64,000 nucleotides of DNA from Bacillota bacterium (GTDB lineage Bacteria; Bacillota; Clostridia; Lachnospirales; Lachnospiraceae). The notes below the pieces were generated by a model. The model was not told where the DNA came from and did no database searches. It worked only from the letters and a program-made list of their open reading frames with translations. Every line of letters begins with the position of its first letter. Positions within the stretch are counted from its first letter, which is position 1. This document shows positions 1 through 7,795 of this stretch, one piece after another. The translations under genes were made by a program, and so were the position numbers. The stretch is from assembly GCA_023458035.1 (NCBI GenBank), contig JAEXAX010000024.1:1-64000 (forward strand). The letters are read 5' to 3'.

Positions 1-92
1 TTGCTAATTGAGTTTGGCTTGCGACACCATTCTCATCATAGCACAGGAGGCTTTTCTATTTTATCCTCACCGTTTCCAACTTACTCTATTCT

Positions 93-112
93 CCCCAGCA
101 TAGCTGGGGGAT
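93..112. repeat. Short perfect inverted repeat (hairpin) downstream of the PASTA gene
   Basis: Bases 93-112 hold a CCCCAGC / GCTGGGG inverted repeat with a three-base loop, just beyond the stop codon of the PASTA gene. It could end the ABC-PASTA transcript, but no U-tract follows it on the minus strand, so a standard intrinsic terminator is not supported. Nothing else is recognisable in bases 1-120. Confidence 0.4.
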
Positions 113-120
113 TAGGATTT

Positions 121-1635
121 TCATTTACTTTTTTCCGGCTTGCCTGCTTCTGTGTTTGTCACAGACTGTCCCGTCGCTTCCCTCGGCTTTCCCGAGGTGT
201 CCGGCAATTGATCTGTCGGCTTTTGTTCCTGCTTGGGCTCTTCATTCGGCCCCGGAAGTTTATCCTCCGATGCAGGCGGTGTCAGGTTCCCGAGACTGAT
301 CTGAAAAACAATATGACTGCTGAGCCCCAGATAATCGGCATACGGCGACTGCTCGACCACCGTACCTTTTTTCTCATGTGAGTCTACATAGACTACACTA
401 TAGCTGATATTGGGCGCGCCTTTCGACTGAAACTCATCATAGAAATATTTTTGTAACTCCCCCTCCGTGATACTTCCCCGCAAATCCTTGATATACGGCT
501 GTCCGATGGAGTAGGTCACAATAATCTTTTTATCATCCTTTCCAAGCAGCTGTGTACCGGCCGGTATGCTTTGTGATACCAGAGCTCCGTAGGGCAGCCC
601 CTCGGTTAATACCTGCTTAATTTGGACAACCATATCCGCACTGGCCTCACCGGCATTCTCCGGTCCATATTCACCATAATTCGGAACGGTCACGGCCTTT
701 CCCCGGGAAACGGTTATATCTATTTTATCATGCTTTGCCACTTTTGTCCCGGCACCGATCGATTGGCTGATGATGTTTCCATCCTCAATCTTATCATGGG
801 ATGCTTCCTTAAAAGAAAGCTCGATTTCATTGGTTTTAGCCCAGCCCTCCGCCTCTGCCTTTGGTTTGCCGTTAAAATCCGGTACTGCAATGTTTTTTTC
901 AAACACTTCCTTACCTTTGGAAAAATATAGGATGGCCGTATCTCGGCGACGGTAGGTTGCGGCTGTGACAGACTTGTCCTTAAATTCCAACTTCAAGAAG
1001 CGGCCGGCTTCCTTTTGATCGCTGAATTCCTTTACGATACTGATATGGGCAAGCTTCTGCGAATCGATCAGTTGTTGTGCTTCCTCTGCCGTCATGGTGG
1101 TGAAATCCGGCAATGCCACTACCTCATCCGGATCGGCACCAAGCGAAACAGTTAACGTCAGAACACTTCCCTTCTTAACTCTGGTCCCCGGCTGATCGAC
1201 CTGCGATATGATCGTATTGCCTTCAAAGCCGACCGAAAATTCCTTTTTGGCGTCAAAGGTAATGTCATACTTGCTTCCCCATTGTCTGGCTTCAGAAAAA
1301 TTTTTACCGCTAAAGTCCGGCAGGGTAACATGTGTCCAACGATGATATAAAAACAAGGCCACCAGTAGGACGATCAATGCCGCCAGTGCCATAAGACCCA
1401 GACGAATCAATCTGCGCCGCCTGTATGTCGGATCCTTTACTGCCTCTTCCGTATGATCATTTTTGCGCGTCGCCCGGGCTGTTTCCGTTTCCGCTCCGTC
1501 TTCCTCAGCCAAGAAAGCGGCAATCGCCTTAGACTGCGGCTTTACTTCCGGTTGTTTTTCGATGGACAACTGACCGGGTTCATGTTTTTTTTCATATTTT
1601 TCTTTGGTAAATCCGGATAAGAAATCACTACTCAT
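121..1635 (-). CDS. Membrane-anchored PASTA-domain protein without a kinase domain
   Basis: A 504-residue protein of unknown specific role. Residues 1-75 are charged and probably disordered and cytoplasmic; residues about 77-97 form one membrane segment; the outside part carries about five PASTA-like repeats starting near residues 103, 173, 250, 315 and 380. Several repeats keep the VPDF / QSIPAGT-type pattern of PASTA modules. The tail from about residue 450 is rich in Pro, Glu and Lys. PASTA modules are known in PrkC-type kinases and penicillin-binding proteins, where they bind peptidoglycan fragments, but no kinase or transpeptidase domain is present here. The ATG overlaps the end of the ABC ATPase gene by 8 bases, so the two are probably translationally coupled. 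A wall-sensing or scaffolding role for the neighbouring transporter is an inference. Confidence 0.85.
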   Translation of the reverse strand: MSSDFLSGFTKEKYEKKHEPGQLSIEKQPEVKPQSKAIAAFLAEEDGAETETARATRKNDHTEEAVKDPTYRRRRLIRLGLMALAALIVLLVALFLYHRWTHVTLPDFSGKNFSEARQWGSKYDITFDAKKEFSVGFEGNTIISQVDQPGTRVKKGSVLTLTVSLGADPDEVVALPDFTTMTAEEAQQLIDSQKLAHISIVKEFSDQKEAGRFLKLEFKDKSVTAATYRRRDTAILYFSKGKEVFEKNIAVPDFNGKPKAEAEGWAKTNEIELSFKEASHDKIEDGNIISQSIGAGTKVAKHDKIDITVSRGKAVTVPNYGEYGPENAGEASADMVVQIKQVLTEGLPYGALVSQSIPAGTQLLGKDDKKIIVTYSIGQPYIKDLRGSITEGELQKYFYDEFQSKGAPNISYSVVYVDSHEKKGTVVEQSPYADYLGLSSHIVFQISLGNLTPPASEDKLPGPNEEPKQEQKPTDQLPDTSGKPREATGQSVTNTEAGKPEKSK

Positions 1636-2302
1636 AGGCCTGTAATACCCCTTTTCTGAGATATAATACGCTGTCGGACTGCTCTGCGATCTCCTTTGAA
1701 TGGGTTACCACAATGACGCATTTCTGGTGCTCATGCGCCAAGCGCTTGAAGATCCCAATAATGTCCTTCTCTGTTTCTTCATCCAGGTTTCCGGTCGGTT
1801 CATCGGCCAGAATCAGATCCACGTCACTGGCCAGAGCCCGCGCTACCGCCACTCTCTGCTGTTCACCGCCGGACAATCTGGTCACCAGACGGTCGGCTTT
1901 TGTCTTGACGATGCCGATGTAATCCAACAGATTATAGGCGATCTCCTTCTTATTTCCGGCAATCGGATTATCCGTGGTTTCCATGGCCAGCATCACATTT
2001 TCAACCGCCGTCATGTACGGAATCAGATTATAGCTCTGAAATACAATGCCGACACTGTTTCTGCGATAGGTGTCATAACCGATCTCCTCAATGTTTTTTT
2101 CGTTATATAAGATCTCTCCGCCTTTCGGTTTCTCCAAAGCGCTGATCAAGGACAGAAAGGTGGTTTTTCCCGAGCCGGACTGTCCCAAAATACTATAAAA
2201 TTGTCCTCGTTCAAAGGATACGGATATGTCGTCCAGGATATAACGGCGATTTTCGCCGTCCTGATAAAAATATGTAAGCTGTTTCGTTTCTAGAATAGCC
2301 AT
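1628..2302 (-). CDS. ABC transporter ATP-binding protein, MacB/LolD/FtsE type
   Basis: A 224-residue ABC ATPase with Walker A GQSGSGKTT at residues 40-48, Q-loop near 89, signature LSGGEQQR at 143-150, Walker B LILADEP at 163-169 and H-loop VTHS near the C-terminus. Family features (short single ATPase next to an FtsX-like permease) point to a mechanotransmission-type or lipoprotein/peptide exporter rather than a nutrient importer. The open frame extends upstream to 2410, but that part lies inside the permease gene; the ATG at 2302 follows a GGGGGAAAG ribosome binding site and starts 12 bases after the permease ORF ends. The gene overlaps the following PASTA gene by 8 bases. The substrate cannot be read from the sequence. 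Confidence 0.93.
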   Translation of the reverse strand: MAILETKQLTYFYQDGENRRYILDDISVSFERGQFYSILGQSGSGKTTFLSLISALEKPKGGEILYNEKNIEEIGYDTYRRNSVGIVFQSYNLIPYMTAVENVMLAMETTDNPIAGNKKEIAYNLLDYIGIVKTKADRLVTRLSGGEQQRVAVARALASDVDLILADEPTGNLDEETEKDIIGIFKRLAHEHQKCVIVVTHSKEIAEQSDSVLYLRKGVLQAYE

Positions 2303-2313
2303 CTCTTTCCCCC

Positions 2314-3840
2314 TTACATTAAAATTTTTCGCGGCTTTAATCGCACGATATAGACCATCGGTACAACTGTGGCGATCAGCACAGTGCCCAAGCTGATCAG
2401 ATATATCCAACCAATGCTTTCCGGTTGCAGGCTGACCCGATATTCATCGACCACGGTTTCTCTGTCGATTTCACCGTCAGTGAGCAGGGAAAGTCCCGGA
2501 TAGTCGCTCATTCCAGAGTCATCCTGTGTGCTTTCCACCTGTTTTTGTATCATTGATTTCGACAAACCGCCGGCCAGCATATTCCCGGTAAAAACGGAGA
2601 TGGTAACAGCCAATACTGTAATCATCATCACCTCCAGCAGGATCTGTCCGATCACTTTGCTTTTTTTCTCTCCCAGCGACAGATAGATACCCAGCTCGTG
2701 CTTTCTGTCTCTCAAAAAGAGTAAGATCACTAAGGTAATAATCAAAATAGTGGCGCCGATGGATGCAACCAGTACATACCCGGCCATCTTTGAAACAGAA
2801 CGGATCGGTCCGGCGATACTGTCATAACTGTCTGTGGCGGCAACGATAGTAAAAATTTCCGGTAAAAGAGACTGGCTTTCCTCCTTGAAGGCAGTTACGT
2901 CTTCCGGATTTTTCAACATATAACGCGGGGTAAAGTTTACGCTGTTGCCAACTTGATCAGGGGTATCAAACTGAGCCTTTTTGATCAGCTCCAGCTCCTT
3001 TTCGGTCGAGAATTTCAGTTCATTTTCAACGATTCGATTCGGAACATAAACGGTATTTTTTCGATGAAACTGCTGCCAAACATCCATCTGCTTATCCCGT
3101 TTACTGGAGGATGTCTTTGCCACTGCCTTATCTTCAAAAATACCAACAATTTCCAAAACCACGTCCTGTCTGGCATATGGTTCCTTGGTTGCCGATTCGG
3201 ACTTCTCTTCCTTGGTAAAATAATCAAACACCTTGGTTTCCAACTGTAATTTATCACCAACATGAAGATTGTTCTGCTCTGCCAGCTCCTTGGTGATAAT
3301 AACCTTTGGCAGACCATTGTCGATTTCTTCTTTGGTAAAAGCCCGGCTTTTTGCATCCAGCCAGGAAGCTTTCAAATCTTTTGTCAGCATTTTGTTGAAA
3401 TTTTCATCCGACAGATTGGTTCCCTTCAACATAAAATCAGCGTCACCGCCAAGCATAGCGTCGGAATCAAAATCTCCCGCCGCAGAAGGTGTCCACGGCT
3501 TGATATTCTTTCCTGATATAGAACGATTGACCGTATAATCATAGTAATCAATATAGGCGGATTTCCCTACCTGACGGATCACCTCCAAGGGCAGATCTGT
3601 TGAAATACTATTTGGGTCGGCAGCATTTTGTATCGCCTTCTCATACTTCTGTCCGTCCAGTTCGATACTGGCCGCTCCGCCTAACTGCGTTTTGATCTGT
3701 TTTTCAACATTGGCTGCCGCCTGTCGGATTGAAACCGCACCGGCGATGGCATTACTTAAGACAAAAATAATAGCCAATAATACAAGTGATTTCCCTTTTC
3801 TGCGGCTGACACTCAGCCAAGCTCGTTTGATAAAGCCCAT
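2314..3840 (-). CDS. FtsX/MacB-like ABC transporter permease
   Basis: A 508-residue permease with the MacB/FtsX topology: one N-terminal membrane segment (about residues 18-38), a large external domain of about 320 residues, then three membrane segments in the last 150 residues, with an ELGIYLSLGEKKSKVIGQI-type cytoplasmic loop after the second segment. It pairs with the ATPase immediately downstream. The C-terminal half matches the FtsX family; the external domain is the part likely to contact a ligand or partner protein. The gene has its own promoter about 55 bases upstream, so it is the first gene of a three-gene operon (permease, ATPase, PASTA protein). Function is probably cell-envelope related, but no specific substrate is evident. 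Confidence 0.9.
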   Translation of the reverse strand: MGFIKRAWLSVSRRKGKSLVLLAIIFVLSNAIAGAVSIRQAAANVEKQIKTQLGGAASIELDGQKYEKAIQNAADPNSISTDLPLEVIRQVGKSAYIDYYDYTVNRSISGKNIKPWTPSAAGDFDSDAMLGGDADFMLKGTNLSDENFNKMLTKDLKASWLDAKSRAFTKEEIDNGLPKVIITKELAEQNNLHVGDKLQLETKVFDYFTKEEKSESATKEPYARQDVVLEIVGIFEDKAVAKTSSSKRDKQMDVWQQFHRKNTVYVPNRIVENELKFSTEKELELIKKAQFDTPDQVGNSVNFTPRYMLKNPEDVTAFKEESQSLLPEIFTIVAATDSYDSIAGPIRSVSKMAGYVLVASIGATILIITLVILLFLRDRKHELGIYLSLGEKKSKVIGQILLEVMMITVLAVTISVFTGNMLAGGLSKSMIQKQVESTQDDSGMSDYPGLSLLTDGEIDRETVVDEYRVSLQPESIGWIYLISLGTVLIATVVPMVYIVRLKPRKILM

Positions 3841-3891
3841 TGTTCCTCCCTTTTACTACTCAAAAGCAAATTGTTTCTTTGTGCTATGACT

Positions 3892-3921
3892 ATTATACAA
3901 TTTAATGAATCTGCCAGTCAA
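3892..3921 (-). promoter_or_regulatory. Sigma-A type promoter of the ABC-PASTA operon
   Basis: On the minus strand a TTGACT -35 box (3916-3921) and a perfect TATAAT -10 box (3892-3897) are separated by 18 bases. The -35 box lies inside the last codons of ung. The permease ATG at 3840 follows after a leader of about 45 bases containing an AGGGAGG ribosome binding site. Confidence 0.7.
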
Positions 3922-4570
3922 TAGACGAAAGCCCCCGGGACAGCAGAAAGTCATTGGTTTTCTTAAAATGGCCGCAGCCGATGAAACCGCGATAAGCGGA
4001 CAGCGGGCTGGGGTGCGGGGCAGTCAGTACAAGCTGCTTTGGATTCGACAAACGCTTTGCCTTATCAATAGCCTGTCGTCCCCACAACAGATATACGATC
4101 GGTCTGTCCTCGGCATTTAGAATATCGATAACCCGATCGGTAAAGGTCTCCCAGCCGATCCCCCGCAATGAATTAGCCTGATGGGCTCGCACCATCAACA
4201 CGGTATTAAGCATAAGCACCCCTTGCGTAGCCCAATATTCCAGACAGCCGTGCGACGGCAGTGGATACCCAAACTCCTCTTCCAGCTCCTGATACATATT
4301 TCGCAGCGATGGCGGAATCTCCACTCCCTTGCGTACCGAAAAGGATAGGCCGTGAGCCTGTCCCGGATTATGATAAGGGTCTTGACCAAGAATCACGACC
4401 TTCACCTCTTTCAGCGGCGTCAGATGAAAGGCAGTGAACAGATCTTCACTGGGCGGATAAATCGTATAATTTTGATACTCTTCCAGCGCCCTTTGATAGA
4501 GCTGCTTATAATATGGTTTTTTAAATTCTCCGGCCAAAGCCGTCAGCCAATCATTCGATAATCCTGCCAT
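3902..4570 (-). CDS. ung: Uracil-DNA glycosylase, family 1
   Basis: A 222-residue enzyme that removes uracil from DNA at the start of base-excision repair. The water-activating motif GQDPYH is at residues 62-67 and the DNA-intercalation loop HPSPLSA lies near the C-terminus, both diagnostic of family 1 UDG; length is normal. The frame is open from 4603, but an ATG at 4570 is preceded by GGAGGA at ideal spacing and matches the usual N-terminus, so I place the start there. It then overlaps the end of ribF by 20 bases and is the last gene of the long rimP-nusA-infB run. A promoter for the next operon sits inside its 3' end. Confidence 0.96.
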   Translation of the reverse strand: MAGLSNDWLTALAGEFKKPYYKQLYQRALEEYQNYTIYPPSEDLFTAFHLTPLKEVKVVILGQDPYHNPGQAHGLSFSVRKGVEIPPSLRNMYQELEEEFGYPLPSHGCLEYWATQGVLMLNTVLMVRAHQANSLRGIGWETFTDRVIDILNAEDRPIVYLLWGRQAIDKAKRLSNPKQLVLTAPHPSPLSAYRGFIGCGHFKKTNDFLLSRGLSSIDWQIH

Positions 4571-5477
4571 AAGGTCCTCCGATTCCAGTTGTTTCAAATA
4601 CATGCTTCACAAAATACCTTCTGGCATCCCGTTGATCCTGTTTAATACAAGCCTTCAGTTCATCCAAACCGGACAGCTTGACCTCCGGGCGCAAAAAGGA
4701 TAATAAAAATACCTTCTGCTCGCGGCCGTAACAATCACCTGAGTAGTCAAACAGATAAGTTTCCACTGAGACCGGATTGTGCGCCGTAATGGTTGGTTTG
4801 ATTCCGATATTGGTGATGCCTTGGTAGTATCGACCGTCCATCAAAACAGTCGATATATAAACACCAAAGGGCGGCAACAGCTTACCCGGCTCCGGCAGCA
4901 CATTGGCTGTCGGAAAACCGATGGTACGTCCCAGCTGACGGTCAGAAACAACCTTCCCGGATACAAAATAGGGATAACCCAGCTTTCGATTGGCCAGCTC
5001 CAGTCTTCCTTCAACGATATCTGCCCTGATCCCGGTACTGGTGATGATCTGGCCATCTAACGTTTCGGCTTCAATAACATCTACCGCAAAGCCGAATTTC
5101 TTTCCTTGCTCTCGCAGCAGGACGGCATCACCGCGCCGTTCTCTGCCAAAGCGAAAATCATAACCGACACTGATGTTTTGCATCCGCAATTCATCCAGTA
5201 GGATCTGCCGGATAAATTGCTCCGCTGTCAGATTCAAAATATCTGCTGTAAACGGCAGTTCCACCAATTGACTGACTCCAAATTCAGCGGCCAGCCATTC
5301 TCTGTCACCGGCTGTCAGTAATTTCTCATCGCCCAACGCAAAGGTGACCAGGGTCGGAACAGCTGAATCTCCTGCTCGCTCCCGCATCCTGTGAATCAGC
5401 TTTCGATGCCCCAGGTGCAGGGTGTCGAATTTTCCGATACTAATGGCGGTCGGTGTAAGATATTTCTCTGATTTCAA
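4551..5477 (-). CDS. ribF: Bifunctional riboflavin kinase / FAD synthetase
   Basis: A 308-residue RibF that converts riboflavin to FMN and then FAD. The N-terminal nucleotidyltransferase domain has the GKFDTLHLGHRKLI motif (residues about 16-29, HxGH type); the C-terminal kinase domain begins near residue 180 with GRTIGFPTANV and has the PTITAHNPVSVETYLFDY region. The ATG overlaps the stop of truB (ATGA), indicating coupled translation. truB followed by ribF downstream of rbfA is a conserved Firmicute arrangement. No riboswitch is seen, which fits an internal operon gene. Confidence 0.96.
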   Translation of the reverse strand: MKSEKYLTPTAISIGKFDTLHLGHRKLIHRMRERAGDSAVPTLVTFALGDEKLLTAGDREWLAAEFGVSQLVELPFTADILNLTAEQFIRQILLDELRMQNISVGYDFRFGRERRGDAVLLREQGKKFGFAVDVIEAETLDGQIITSTGIRADIVEGRLELANRKLGYPYFVSGKVVSDRQLGRTIGFPTANVLPEPGKLLPPFGVYISTVLMDGRYYQGITNIGIKPTITAHNPVSVETYLFDYSGDCYGREQKVFLLSFLRPEVKLSGLDELKACIKQDQRDARRYFVKHVFETTGIGGPYGRIIE

Positions 5478-6361
5478 ACCTGACCTCCCTCATAGAACAT
5501 GGTTCTGGGTTTATAGCGCCGCTTCTGCGACTGCCAAGCATATAAACCGATCAGAGTTCCGCCGCTGTCATAAACCAGCATCTCATCTTGGTCATACGGT
5601 CTCTCCAGCGGTCCACCGTTATGAACAATTTTATCCTCCTCCTCGGCCACCTGCAGGCGACTGTATTCCGGCAACACCTCTTCGATCGGCAGTATGACCT
5701 GATGCAGCTCTCCCTGCGTTGCCAAAGCAGCCAACTGCTCCAAGGTATGAGCCGTCCTCTCCTCACAGCAGCCGACCCGAGTGCGGACAAGCCTGTCCAT
5801 TGCCGCTCCGCAGCCAAGATCCTTCCCTATATCCGCGCAGAGAGTACGAATATAGGTGCCTTTTGAGCATTCAACAGAAAATGTCACAAACGGTAATGAT
5901 ATCTCTTCAATTTCCAAGCGATAGATCCGGCGCGGTCGCGGCTGACGTTCAACCTCGATCCCCTGCCTGGCCAGCTGATACAGCTTCTTTCCTCCCATCT
6001 TGATCGCACTGTACATGGGAGGAATTTGCAAGTAGTCACCAACATACGTGCTCATGATGCGGCGAATATCCTGTTCCGTCACAGCCACCGGCCTTTCCTG
6101 TAAAACAGTACCTGTCATATCCTCCGTGTCGGTCACCAGACCGAGCCGCAGCACAGCCCGGTAGGTTTTGCTCTGAGCTTCCAGATGACTGCAGATTTTC
6201 GTCGCCTTACCCAAGGCCACCGGCAAAACACCGATCGCCATCGGATCCAGCGTACCCGTATGTCCGATTTTTTTCTGACCGATACTGCGCCGCAATCTGG
6301 ACACTACATCAAAGGATGTCATACCCGCCTCTTTCCAAACATTGATGATACCAGTTAACAT
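5474..6361 (-). CDS. truB: tRNA pseudouridine(55) synthase TruB
   Basis: A 295-residue enzyme that makes pseudouridine-55 in the T-loop of tRNAs. The N-terminus GIINVWKEAGMTSFDVV and the catalytic-aspartate motif GHTGTLDPMAIGVLP are characteristic, as are GGKKLYQLARQGIEVER and the KGTYIRTLCADIG segment. The frame is open from 6418, but the ATG at 6361 has a GGAG ribosome binding site and the canonical family start. The gene follows nrnA after an 80-base gap and overlaps ribF by 4 bases. A short PUA-like C-terminal region is present. Confidence 0.96.
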   Translation of the reverse strand: MLTGIINVWKEAGMTSFDVVSRLRRSIGQKKIGHTGTLDPMAIGVLPVALGKATKICSHLEAQSKTYRAVLRLGLVTDTEDMTGTVLQERPVAVTEQDIRRIMSTYVGDYLQIPPMYSAIKMGGKKLYQLARQGIEVERQPRPRRIYRLEIEEISLPFVTFSVECSKGTYIRTLCADIGKDLGCGAAMDRLVRTRVGCCEERTAHTLEQLAALATQGELHQVILPIEEVLPEYSRLQVAEEEDKIVHNGGPLERPYDQDEMLVYDSGGTLIGLYAWQSQKRRYKPRTMFYEGGQV

Positions 6362-6441
6362 GCTAACTCCTTTATATTGATAAAAGTATACTTCGTAAAT
6401 GCCGAAAAGAGCAGCCAAAGAAGATCCTTTGCTGCTCCAGC

Positions 6442-7419
6442 CTACAGTTGTTTTTTAATTTCCTCCAAGATGGAGCTGATGATGCCATCCGCATCGCCCT
6501 CGGCTGTAGCACCAGCCGCCTTGATATGGCCACCGCCGCCGAATGCAGCCGCAATCATGCTGACATCCACATACTGCATGGAACGCAGGCTGATTTTAAA
6601 GCTTTTTTCAGAAACGGCATATAAAAAGATCGCCACCTCTATGCCGCGGGTATTCTGCAGTTGATTAACGATCCCCTCCGTATGCTTTGGCAGTGCGCAA
6701 AAATGCTGCATCTGTTCCAATGTCAGTACCCCGCTGATTACCCGATCGTGAAGATGCAGGCTGCTGGCTCGAAGCACCTCCGCCAGCAGCCTGTTCTGCA
6801 AATAGGTCTTTTCAATAAAGGTCTTATGCAGCAGCACGGAAAAGTCGAAGCCCTTGCGCATCAGCATGGCCGCCTTTTCCATGGTTTCCGGAGCCGTACA
6901 GTCATATCTGAAGATGCCCGTATCGTGTGCCATGCCGATATACAGGTAGGCCGCCGCATCCTGTGTCAGGTATGCCTCATCAACCAGGCGTGTAATCAAC
7001 TCCGATGTTGACGAAGCCTTTTCATCGACATAACAGAGTCCCCCCTCTCGCAGGGCACCGCTGCCGATATGATGATCAATCACCAGAGTCTGACGAAAGT
7101 CCAACGCCTTATCATAAAACAGACCGATCCGATCAGTATTGGCCACGTCACAGATAATAAGCAGGTCAAATTCTCGGATCTCTTCCTCATCAGGCATTTC
7201 GTGCAGCATCAACTGATGCTGCGGCATACAAAGAAAATTGGTCGGCAACGCCTCCTGATAGATTTTCACCAGAAGCTGCGGATACCGCTCCCGCAGATAT
7301 AGCCCCAGCCCCATTGATGAACCGATACAGTCGCCATCCGGGTTCTGATGACCGACGATGGCTATCTTATGTATATCCTTGATCAAGGTATCGATACTGC
7401 TAATTGTTGTTCTGGTCAT
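6442..7419 (-). CDS. nrnA: Bifunctional oligoribonuclease / PAP phosphatase NrnA (DHH family)
   Basis: A 325-residue DHH/DHHA1 phosphoesterase that degrades short RNA oligomers and 3'-phosphoadenosine-5'-phosphate. The first metal motif is GHQNPDGDCIGSS near residue 23, the DHH motif is VIDHHIGSG near 115, and the C-terminal DHHA1 substrate-binding motif GGGGHIKAAGA lies near 300. I place the start at the second ATG (7419), which has AGAGG at good spacing, rather than the first at 7425. The gene overlaps rbfA by 20 bases. rbfA-nrnA-truB order is conserved in Firmicutes. Confidence 0.95.
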   Translation of the reverse strand: MTRTTISSIDTLIKDIHKIAIVGHQNPDGDCIGSSMGLGLYLRERYPQLLVKIYQEALPTNFLCMPQHQLMLHEMPDEEEIREFDLLIICDVANTDRIGLFYDKALDFRQTLVIDHHIGSGALREGGLCYVDEKASSTSELITRLVDEAYLTQDAAAYLYIGMAHDTGIFRYDCTAPETMEKAAMLMRKGFDFSVLLHKTFIEKTYLQNRLLAEVLRASSLHLHDRVISGVLTLEQMQHFCALPKHTEGIVNQLQNTRGIEVAIFLYAVSEKSFKISLRSMQYVDVSMIAAAFGGGGHIKAAGATAEGDADGIISSILEEIKKQL

Positions 7420-7780
7420 CTTCATCCTCTTTCAATTTCAGCTCAGACAACAAGGCATTCATTCTGGCTCCATAAGCGATTGAATCATCAGCCAAAAATG
7501 TCAGCTTGGGGGTATGACGCAGATTTAAGGTCTGCGCCAGGCCGTGCCTCAAAAACCCTTCTGCTCGCTGCAGGGCTGCAAAAGTATCCGCCACTTCTTG
7601 TTCACTCCCTAAAACACTGACATAGATCTTGGCTGTTTTCAGATCGGTCGCCACCTGTGCATCTGTTACCGAAGTCATCAGACTGATACGTGGATCATGT
7701 AATTCCATCCGAATCAGGCGCCCCAATTCATGGGCCACCTCGGTATTGATCCGGATATTTTTGATACTGTTCTTCTTCAT
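7400..7780 (-). CDS. rbfA: 30S ribosome-binding factor A
   Basis: A 126-residue single-domain KH-like protein that assists 16S rRNA 5' end maturation and 30S assembly, especially in the cold. The family pattern is visible: RINTEVAHELGRLIRMELHDPRI at the N-terminus, then AKIYVSVLG in the centre and RHGLAQTLNLRHTPKLTF near residue 90. It sits 15 bases after infB and overlaps nrnA, as in other Firmicutes. Confidence 0.95.
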   Translation of the reverse strand: MKKNSIKNIRINTEVAHELGRLIRMELHDPRISLMTSVTDAQVATDLKTAKIYVSVLGSEQEVADTFAALQRAEGFLRHGLAQTLNLRHTPKLTFLADDSIAYGARMNALLSELKLKEDEDDQNNN

Positions 7781-7795
7781 ATATTTATTCTTCCT

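Noticed and set aside
1..381. Open frame on the plus strand at the left edge
   Set aside because: It lies mostly opposite the well-supported PASTA gene, has no recognisable domain and no credible ribosome binding site.
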